Source: an uncultured Saprospiraceae bacterium (lineage in GTDB: Bacteria; Bacteroidota; Bacteroidia; Chitinophagales; Saprospiraceae). Taken from it: a DNA stretch of 7,404 bases. This document shows positions 1-5,508 of this stretch, one piece after another (the first letter of the stretch is position 1; every line of letters starts with the position of its first letter). The notes under the pieces were generated by a model. It saw only the letters and a program-made list of their open reading frames with translations. It did no database searches and was not told the origin of the DNA. The stretch is taken from positions 1 through 7,404 of the forward strand of contig CALJKQ010000119.1 of the NCBI GenBank assembly GCA_937973565.1, read 5' to 3'. The position numbers and the translations under genes are program-made.

Positions 1-93
1 GAAGATGGTATTAGCCTCGCCACCCGACTTTCTGACTTCCATGCCAGAGCAGAATTAATGAATGCCAGACAAAATATGGAAGTTGAAGACTGA
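1..93 (+). CDS. C-terminal end of an unrecognised protein (5' partial)
   Basis: The frame starting at base 1 is open for 30 codons and stops at TGA 91-93. The tail reads EDGISLATRLSDFHARAELM then NARQNMEVED. It is polar and probably helical, with an acidic end and no membrane segment. I do not recognise the family. The GISLAT stretch faintly recalls the GIGLxxV box near the end of histidine-kinase ATPase domains, but too little is visible to claim this. Support for a real gene is that the frame is open to the window edge and stops 15 bp before the end of the opposing lipoprotein gene, a normal convergent arrangement. No terminator hairpin is visible between the two stops. Confidence 0.5.
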   Translation, partial: EDGISLATRLSDFHARAELMNARQNMEVED

Positions 94-108
94 ATGATAC
101 CTGATAGC

Positions 109-1917
109 CTAAAGTTCCACTACTTCAACACCTGACACAATATCACTTTCAGTTCTTTTATTGATACAGATGAGTCGGTTTCCTTTCTTTTCAATAATGA
201 CCGGAAAACCCCTTAATGAAATTTCATTTTCTCTCAACAAGGATGGGTATCTGGCAATTTGAATCGATTTTCGATTGCCGGTGCCGGCGTAAATAATGGC
301 GCCGTCTTCACTAAAGGCAAAATCACTAAAATTGAGCGATCCCCTTTGCACCAGCCCTTTGAATTGCATGGACGAATTGGCCAGATAAACTGCCCCTTCA
401 AAGCCGGTTATCATATAAGTGCCGGTATCGTCAATTCTAAACGATACCGGATCCAATGGATGATCTCCGTGGTAGATGTCGTCGTTGTGTTCCAAAAACA
501 TACCATTGTTATCCAACTTATAGTAATCAAGATCAACAGGGCTTACCGTAGTGGAAATGGTTAACAATTCATTTTTATTATTCAACTTTCTTATTCTGCT
601 TCTCTCAAAATCACCATCTGAATCAACCTGAAGACCATTGCTCCTTTTGTACGTTCTGATCGGACCATCCCACCAGGGACTGGGGGCCATGCCGGCTGCA
701 ATATAACCATTGTCAAAAGAAACAACACTCATGGTAAACAGACCTGTGTTGATGGAGCCTGTAAAATTTAAATTTTGAGCGTCATAGATATAGATAAAAC
801 CATCACCGGATGGAACATAAATCTCAAGTCCCATGCCGTTGTCTCCAATAGCCATATAACCCGGCTGACCTGATATTTCCCTTGATTTTTCAACAACACC
901 ACTTTCATAATTGTATTGTATGAGTTTTTGCGCATTTTGATCCAACAGATAAACATAACTATCTGTTGGGTGCACTACCATGTCATAAGGCGTGAAATTG
1001 AATAAGGTACCGGATGGTAAATCTACTTTTAAGGTATTGGAATTTCTGGATTTGCCTTCTGTATTGTACACCCGCACAAAATAACAAACCTGATATTCTA
1101 AAGGAGGATACTTGTCTGTAAAACTGGTTGCACTAAGTGAAGTAATCTCACCCAGTAAAGTGCGTTTATTGTAATCGCAATTGTTATCAGACCTGTAAAT
1201 TTCGTATTTTTGAAAATCACTGCCCTTATATGAATCCCACTGGAGTACGACCCCACCATTGCTTTTTTCTGCACGGATCAAATTAATAGCAGCAGGGGCC
1301 AACATACTCAGTGCAAAAGTATGTGTTGAGGAAAAATTTTCTTCATCCGTAACCGTAAGTGTGATGTTGTGTTCATTTCGGGATAAGGTCTTTGTAGAAA
1401 AACCAACGGTTCCGTTGGCTGAGGCTTTCTGAGTGCTCAATACGCCATCTTTGTCTGACTTCCATTCTACTTTAAGGTTGACCGTGGAGGTTTTATCATC
1501 GGATATCTGAGCGGAAAACTGGATCTCTTCACCTACAGAAAATTCTGCCGGAAGTGACGGTAGTACCAATTCAATCAATGGGCTCAAACCTACATTTAAA
1601 CCTGGGATCAGATTTATGAATACTGTATTAAGTTCATCAGGCTTAATTTTCACAACTGATTTGCCAGAACCCAAATTTTCCAATTCGGCATAAACTTCAT
1701 AAGAACCTGCTTCAATACCCTTTAGTAGAACACTGCCAAACTCGTCGGTTACTCCTTGCACTGATGCTGGACGGGTATATACCTTGGCTCCCTTGACCGG
1801 GGAAAAACCATTAATGGCTACATTAATCACCAAATCTCCAGTAGGTTCTTTGGCACAACCCGAAAAAAACAATATCCCAATGATTCCTAGCCAAAATTTA
1901 TAAGAGTTGATTTTCAT
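109..1917 (-). CDS. Modular lipoprotein: CarboxypepD-like, Ig-like, FnIII and beta-propeller regions
   Basis: This 602-residue protein starts with a lipoprotein signal peptide: basic start MKINSYK, hydrophobic core FWLGIIGILFF, then FSGC, so lipidation is predicted at Cys21. The mature protein should be anchored in an envelope membrane, probably the outer one. Residues 28-103 look like a carboxypeptidase-regulatory/CNA-B-type fold (PVKGAKVYT, VTDEFGSVLLKGIEAGSYEV). Residues 112-205 look like an Ig/PKD-type domain (FSVGEEIQFSAQISDD, HNITLTVTDEE). Residues 210-300 look like a fibronectin type III domain (VVLQWDSY, KYEIYRSDNN, VCYFVRVYN), with Cys247 and Cys278 able to form a disulfide. Residues 305-602 contain repeated beta-blade patterns (DMVVHPTDSYVYLLD, FAFSEDGAIIYAGTG) suggesting a YVTN/WD-like propeller. 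No catalytic motif is seen, so a binding or structural role is likelier than enzymatic. The ATG at 1917 is chosen because it gives the complete signal peptide. It lies 27 bp after the murB stop, in an AT-rich leader without a Shine-Dalgarno sequence. Function unknown. Confidence 0.88.
   Translation of the reverse strand: MKINSYKFWLGIIGILFFSGCAKEPTGDLVINVAINGFSPVKGAKVYTRPASVQGVTDEFGSVLLKGIEAGSYEVYAELENLGSGKSVVKIKPDELNTVFINLIPGLNVGLSPLIELVLPSLPAEFSVGEEIQFSAQISDDKTSTVNLKVEWKSDKDGVLSTQKASANGTVGFSTKTLSRNEHNITLTVTDEENFSSTHTFALSMLAPAAINLIRAEKSNGGVVLQWDSYKGSDFQKYEIYRSDNNCDYNKRTLLGEITSLSATSFTDKYPPLEYQVCYFVRVYNTEGKSRNSNTLKVDLPSGTLFNFTPYDMVVHPTDSYVYLLDQNAQKLIQYNYESGVVEKSREISGQPGYMAIGDNGMGLEIYVPSGDGFIYIYDAQNLNFTGSINTGLFTMSVVSFDNGYIAAGMAPSPWWDGPIRTYKRSNGLQVDSDGDFERSRIRKLNNKNELLTISTTVSPVDLDYYKLDNNGMFLEHNDDIYHGDHPLDPVSFRIDDTGTYMITGFEGAVYLANSSMQFKGLVQRGSLNFSDFAFSEDGAIIYAGTGNRKSIQIARYPSLLRENEISLRGFPVIIEKKGNRLICINKRTESDIVSGVEVVEL
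422..450. repeat. Perfect 10-bp inverted repeat inside the lipoprotein gene
   Basis: CCGGTATCGT at 422-431 is followed by a 9-base spacer (432-440) and its exact reverse complement ACGATACCGG at 441-450. The RNA of either strand could form a 10-bp stem with five or six G-C pairs and a 9-nt loop. It lies wholly within codons for the propeller region (around DPVSFRIDDTGT, residues 489-500) and is not followed by a U-run in either direction, so it is not a standard intrinsic terminator. It may be a chance result of codon choice. Confidence 0.6.
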
Positions 1918-1944
1918 AGTATTTGTAACTTTGATTATAAATGA

Positions 1945-2934
1945 TTATTGACCTATTATATTTACCTCCATTTCCAGTTCTACGCCGAATTTCTCTAAAA
2001 CAGCTCCCTGTATTTCTTTGGCAAACTGATAAATTTCCATACCACTGGCATTGCCATGATTGACCAGAACCAATGCCTGGTTTTGATACGTTCCGGTATT
2101 GCCCACAACTTTACCTTTGAAGCCACATTGGTCGATCAGCCAACCGGCTGCTAATTTTATTTTTTCTCCGGCAGGATAATGGGGAATGGCATCATATTGT
2201 GTTTTTAATTTTTCGAAAAGTTCATTATTTACAACCGGATTTTTGAAAAAACTGCCAGCATTTCCGATCTTTTTAGGATCCGGCAATTTTTTGGTGCGTA
2301 TGCTGATTACGGCTTCTGCTACTTGTAACGGGCTTGTGACATCTTCAGTCAAAAGAGCCTTAACATCAGCATAATCAATAACGGCTTGCCCCTTTTTGCT
2401 CAATAAATAATTCACTTTGGTAATGAAGTACCGCCCCTTGCCTTCTTGTTTAAAATAACTGTCTCTGTATCCAAAGGCACAATCTTTTTTATAGAAGATC
2501 CGGGTAGTGCCCTCCTCTAAATCTATGGCTTCCAGGCTGTGAAATGCGCTGATTTGCTCTACTCCATAAGCACCAATGTTTTGCATGGGTGCCGCTCCAA
2601 CCGTACCGGGGATGAGAGCCATGTTTTCCAAGCCCCACAACTGGTGAGCAACAGACCACATGACGAAATTGTGCCATATTTCACCGGAAGCAGCGGATAC
2701 CAAAAGACCTTCATGATCCTCATCTATGACTTCAATGCCTTTCATCCGATTGAGAAGGACTGTACCCTGATAGTCACCTGCAAACAAGACATTGCTGCCT
2801 CCGCCCAGGATTAAAAAGTCATTTTCTCCTTTGGTCAGAAAATCAAAAATATCCTGTACAGAATAAATATTTACAATCTGTCGGCAGTTGGCTTGTGTGC
2901 CAAATGTGTGAAATGGCTTAAGTGAAGTCATCAT
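1945..2934 (-). CDS. murB: UDP-N-acetylenolpyruvoylglucosamine reductase, E. coli-type (type I) MurB
   Basis: MurB is a cytoplasmic FAD enzyme that uses NADPH to reduce UDP-GlcNAc-enolpyruvate to UDP-N-acetylmuramate, the second committed step of peptidoglycan precursor synthesis. The 329-residue protein matches the family end to end. The FAD-binding part has LILGGGSNVLF (41-51) and the loop IPGTVGAAPMQNIGAYG (108-124). YRDSYFK (157-163) carries Arg158, and the substrate-binding domain has GNAGSFFKNP (224-233) with the proton-donor serine at Ser228. KLAAGWLIDQCGFKG (260-274) follows, and Glu323 in LEMEV corresponds to catalytic Glu325 of E. coli. The segment IDYADVKALL places Tyr188 at the position of E. 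coli Tyr190, a type I feature; E. coli MurB has 342 residues. All key residues are present, so it should be active. Tandem ATG codons (2934 and 2931) lie four bases after the upstream stop, with AAGG between, suggesting translational coupling. Either ATG could be used. Confidence 0.97.
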   Translation of the reverse strand: MMTSLKPFHTFGTQANCRQIVNIYSVQDIFDFLTKGENDFLILGGGSNVLFAGDYQGTVLLNRMKGIEVIDEDHEGLLVSAASGEIWHNFVMWSVAHQLWGLENMALIPGTVGAAPMQNIGAYGVEQISAFHSLEAIDLEEGTTRIFYKKDCAFGYRDSYFKQEGKGRYFITKVNYLLSKKGQAVIDYADVKALLTEDVTSPLQVAEAVISIRTKKLPDPKKIGNAGSFFKNPVVNNELFEKLKTQYDAIPHYPAGEKIKLAAGWLIDQCGFKGKVVGNTGTYQNQALVLVNHGNASGMEIYQFAKEIQGAVLEKFGVELEMEVNIIGQ

Positions 2935-2938
2935 CCTT

Positions 2939-3553
2939 TTAAAGTGAACTTTCGGGGGATGTAATCTTTTTGACCATCCTCCAATTGAAATCCCATTGTA
3001 AACCTATGTTGAGGCTATTGGCCTTATTGTCGGGGTTCCAGCCATATCGGGCAAAGCCCTGAAGTCCAAAACCACTGATGCCAAAACCATAACCCGCCTG
3101 AGCAATATAGGTTTTAAATAATTTTCGCTCTACTCCCTTCTCTGCATAGCTATCATCCAGACCATACAATTCCGTTTTGCTGAACTGAATTCCTCCTCCA
3201 ATGCTGAGACCAAGTCTGCCCTCTCTGTCGAGCCCACTCAAGCCATTGAAATTGAGTTTGGCCATGATAGGATAACTCACCGTACCCAATCCTTTGTAAT
3301 CTTTTATGGCCAGCCCTAGAAATCCAATGCATGCCTGCGCTTCCAGCGAGAGTGAAACATTTTGACCGCCCAGCCAAATTTTTGGACCGGCCCCCAGATT
3401 CAGAATGGCACTACCGGCTGATCTTCCGGCTATGCCGTCTTCCGGATTGGCATAACGGTGGTATAGGTCGTTGGTAAGAGTAAATCCGTATCCTACTTGT
3501 GCACTCAAAGCATTTGTAAATAGTCCCAGCAAAACAGCTACAAAAAATCTCAT
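2939..3553 (-). CDS. Predicted outer-membrane beta-barrel protein, function unknown
   Basis: This protein of 204 residues begins with a clear Sec signal peptide, MRFFVAVLLGLFTNALSA, with predicted cleavage after Ala18 to leave Gln19 first. The mature part is rich in Gly and in alternating polar/hydrophobic strands ending in aromatics (AILNLGAGPKIWL, LGLSIGGGIQFSK, LQGFARYGW, LNIGLQWDFNW). This is the usual look of small Bacteroidota outer-membrane barrels of about eight strands. The last clear strand ends at Trp191 and is followed by a 13-residue polar tail, so the protein lacks the C-terminal aromatic typical of many barrels. The frame stays open upstream to a TTG at 3574, adding seven basic residues. 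I prefer the ATG at 3553 because it gives a compact signal peptide and an A-rich leader. It lies 63 bp after the GTPase stop and ends four bases before murB. No specific family recognised. Confidence 0.82.
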   Translation of the reverse strand: MRFFVAVLLGLFTNALSAQVGYGFTLTNDLYHRYANPEDGIAGRSAGSAILNLGAGPKIWLGGQNVSLSLEAQACIGFLGLAIKDYKGLGTVSYPIMAKLNFNGLSGLDREGRLGLSIGGGIQFSKTELYGLDDSYAEKGVERKLFKTYIAQAGYGFGISGFGLQGFARYGWNPDNKANSLNIGLQWDFNWRMVKKITSPESSL

Positions 3554-3616
3554 ATGGTTTGTTTTTCTTTTCAAAGACGTAATTTTTGACCAATTGTGTA
3601 CGCCAAAGGAAGAATA

Positions 3617-5350
3617 TTATTGAATGTGGTTTAAAATGGATACGTTCACAGCCTGCAACAGATTATTGGCTTCCTGGAGTAATGTCTTCATAGATGCCAG
3701 ATGCTCTTCTTCGTGAACCAGGTGTTGATCAAATGCCCTGAAATTGTCATCTATTCTGTTTTTTATACGCAGTGTGTAGTCGTTTAGTGTTGTCTTCACT
3801 TCCTCCTCCATTTTGATTCTACCTTTATCCACTTCTTCCTTGAATCTCCTTATAATTTTACTTTTATTTAGGCCCAGCGTGACACCTGCAAACAACAAGC
3901 CCACCGTCGTAAGGATGCCTCCTGTGATATCAAATACAGCCCCATTAACCAAAGCTGTAATCATCACCCCAATGACGGCCATGCCTCCTCCGGCTGCCAG
4001 ATTGGGCGTCATTTTACCGGATTCTTTCAGCAGGGTTTCATCGTAAAAATTTTCACTCTTATTCATAAATTGTGAAAAACTCTGCTGCAGGTCTTTCAAT
4101 ACATTAGCCCTTCGTTCTGCGATGTCAGCAAAAATTTCGTCGGTATCTTTCAGCACAGTTCGGTTTACCTTCAGTTTGGCATCTACCAGTTTTCCCATCA
4201 ATTGGATGTTGTCCGCCACATCGGTAATACCGGCCTGAAGTTTATCCCTCAGTTGGGTATTGAGCTGCAATTCAAAATCCTTCGACTGCTGATTCAGCCA
4301 GTCTTTTAATCCCGATTCTGTGCCGAATAAGGATGAAAAGGATCTTTTCAAAACACTGACAAACGAAAGGCCTTCGCCCAATTCCTCAGATTTTTTCCCG
4401 GTAATTTTATCGTAGGTAGCCAACAAATTTTCGGAAAGTATACCTACCTGATATTGCGTCTTCTTTTCCTGACTTCCCAGGGTTTCCCTTATGTCGTTTC
4501 GGAATTCACTATCCAATATAAACTGCTCCTCCCTCACTTGAAGGGCATTAGAAATGGTATCCGCTATCCTTTGGGCAGTATTTGTACTATTGGCCATTTT
4601 GAGGTAGGGAGCCTTGCCACCGGTAATGTTGTCGGCAATGTATTTTCTCAAGGGTCCGTAACCGCTTTCCAGATTCTTACCCTCCAACTCCTGCTTGGCC
4701 GAAACAGCAAAAACATGGGGGAATGCCAATCCTTTTTTCTGGGCATTTTCTACCACACCGCTGATGTTGATGTTTAAATCCCCTTCTTCCAGCAAATCTT
4801 TTTGCTGGAGCACAAAAATGACTTTGCGTCGCCACTCATTATTAATGAAATCAAAAAAATCCCATGCCGATTGGCGGTAGGGGTTTTTGGCCTCAAAAAC
4901 AAAAACGATTAGATCGGAATAGGGGATGAATTTTTCGGTTATCTCCTGGTGATGGGCTACTATGGTATTGGTACCCGGCGTATCGACGATGGCAATCTCC
5001 TTTAATATTTCGACCGGCTGGGTAATTTTTTTGATATGATCGGTTATAAAGACAGAACTCTCCTCAGGTCCGTATACGATCTGCTGAATGGTGTCAGTCA
5101 TGGGAGAGGGGGCAACCTTGCAGATTTCTTTATCGGTTTCCAACAAAGCGTTGATAAACGAACTCTTTCCTGCTTTTACTTCACCAACGATCACAAATGT
5201 AAAGGGCGCTTCCAATTGCAAATGAAGATAACGCACGGTTTCATTCATCGCCTTGTTGTCTACATCGGCTGTGAGTTTTTCCAGCTTACCGATCGCCAAC
5301 GACAGGCGGCTGCTGATGTCTACGATCTTTGGATCTATGCTGTTTTTCAT
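3617..5350 (-). CDS. Dynamin-like GTPase with C-terminal membrane hairpin
   Basis: A 577-residue large GTPase of the bacterial dynamin-like group. These proteins bind GTP, assemble on membranes and remodel or stabilise them. The G domain contains G1 GEVKAGKS (56-63, P-loop), a G2 threonine in PSPMTDTIQQ (Thr85 or Thr87), G3 DTPG (123-126) inside IVDTPGTNTI, a G4 equivalent QQKD (182-185) after KVIFVL, and SAK at 217-219 as a G5-like element. Residues 250-445 are charged and largely helical, as expected for the stalk/neck bundle. Two hydrophobic segments at about 453-470 and 474-493, separated by FDITG, form a likely membrane hairpin analogous to the paddle of bacterial dynamins. A helical, probably coiled-coil tail (500-577) follows. 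The ATG at 5350 has no upstream Shine-Dalgarno sequence. It is the first gene of the minus-strand block. The exact role (envelope stress, division, fusion) cannot be read from the sequence. Confidence 0.93.
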   Translation of the reverse strand: MKNSIDPKIVDISSRLSLAIGKLEKLTADVDNKAMNETVRYLHLQLEAPFTFVIVGEVKAGKSSFINALLETDKEICKVAPSPMTDTIQQIVYGPEESSVFITDHIKKITQPVEILKEIAIVDTPGTNTIVAHHQEITEKFIPYSDLIVFVFEAKNPYRQSAWDFFDFINNEWRRKVIFVLQQKDLLEEGDLNINISGVVENAQKKGLAFPHVFAVSAKQELEGKNLESGYGPLRKYIADNITGGKAPYLKMANSTNTAQRIADTISNALQVREEQFILDSEFRNDIRETLGSQEKKTQYQVGILSENLLATYDKITGKKSEELGEGLSFVSVLKRSFSSLFGTESGLKDWLNQQSKDFELQLNTQLRDKLQAGITDVADNIQLMGKLVDAKLKVNRTVLKDTDEIFADIAERRANVLKDLQQSFSQFMNKSENFYDETLLKESGKMTPNLAAGGGMAVIGVMITALVNGAVFDITGGILTTVGLLFAGVTLGLNKSKIIRRFKEEVDKGRIKMEEEVKTTLNDYTLRIKNRIDDNFRAFDQHLVHEEEHLASMKTLLQEANNLLQAVNVSILNHIQ

Positions 5351-5445
5351 GACTTAAAAAGGTAAAGATAAGCAAATAAAGGTAATCATGGATGATCTGA
5401 TGGCGACTTGCCACTGGGGAAAGTGCCTGTTATTATTTTATGCCG

Positions 5446-5465
5446 TTTTTTTTTCCCCCTTTCCC
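5446..5465. repeat. Homopyrimidine tract T9-C5-T3-C3
   Basis: Twenty consecutive pyrimidines on the plus strand: nine T, five C, three T, three C. The tract lies just upstream of the TTTG element at 5475. It is not preceded by a stable hairpin, so it is not an intrinsic terminator. Homopolymer runs of this size can change length by slippage, and upstream A/T-tracts can affect promoter strength. Both are possibilities only. Confidence 0.6.
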
Positions 5466-5474
5466 ATATTAAAC

Positions 5475-5504
5475 TTTGTTATGCAGCTACAAAATGTAAT
5501 TTTG
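5475..5504 (+). promoter_or_regulatory. Bacteroidota-type promoter (TTTG-N18-TAATTTTG)
   Basis: TTTG at 5475-5478 is followed after 18 bases by TAATTTTG at 5497-5504, an exact match to the TAnnTTTG -7 element known for Bacteroides and Flavobacterium primary sigma factors. The spacing is within the reported range. Transcription would start at about 5508-5512, on or next to the ATG at 5509. The element therefore predicts an almost leaderless mRNA, or it is fortuitous. Confidence 0.5.
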
Positions 5505-5508
5505 CTTT

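Larger units (their letters stand above)
5351..5508. other. Divergent intergenic region between the GTPase and the membrane protein
   Basis: These 158 bp separate two divergently transcribed genes and should carry promoters for both. The right half holds a homopyrimidine tract and a good promoter-like element for the plus-strand gene. On the minus side only partial matches to the -7 element are present: TATCTTTA at 5370-5363 and TTTATTTG at 5380-5373, read on the minus strand. Neither has a convincing -33 partner. No small gene, tRNA or riboswitch-like structure is apparent. Confidence 0.6.

Noticed and set aside
259..564. Plus-strand open frame of 101 codons opposite the lipoprotein gene
   Set aside because: It lies entirely antisense to a well-supported coding sequence, has no recognisable domain and no start context. 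It is a shadow of the real gene.
2539..2814. Plus-strand open frame of 91 codons opposite murB
   Set aside because: It is fully antisense to murB, whose catalytic motifs are intact across this region. The translated product has no family features.
3617..5350. Dynamin-like GTPase as part of an anti-phage or toxin-secretion system
   Set aside because: Some bacterial dynamins are linked to defence or to LeoA-type vesicle release. Here the neighbours are a barrel protein, murB and a lipoprotein, with no nuclease, toxin, second dynamin or mobile-element signal.
5036..5365. Plus-strand open frame of 109 codons opposite the GTPase N-terminus
   Set aside because: It is antisense to the P-loop region of the GTPase, and its composition looks like an out-of-frame reading.
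5363..5380. Possible minus-strand promoter for the GTPase (TATCTTTA or TTTATTTG)
   Set aside because: Each matches TAnnTTTG with one mismatch, but no TTG/TTTG lies at the expected upstream distance, so I mention it only as a partial match.
5409..5426. Short CACT...AGTG inverted repeat in the intergenic region
   Set aside because: Only four contiguous base pairs with a mismatch beyond; too weak to call an operator or hairpin.
5446..5465. T-run as an intrinsic terminator
   Set aside because: No stable G-C hairpin precedes it and it lies between the 5' ends of divergent genes, where a terminator is not expected.
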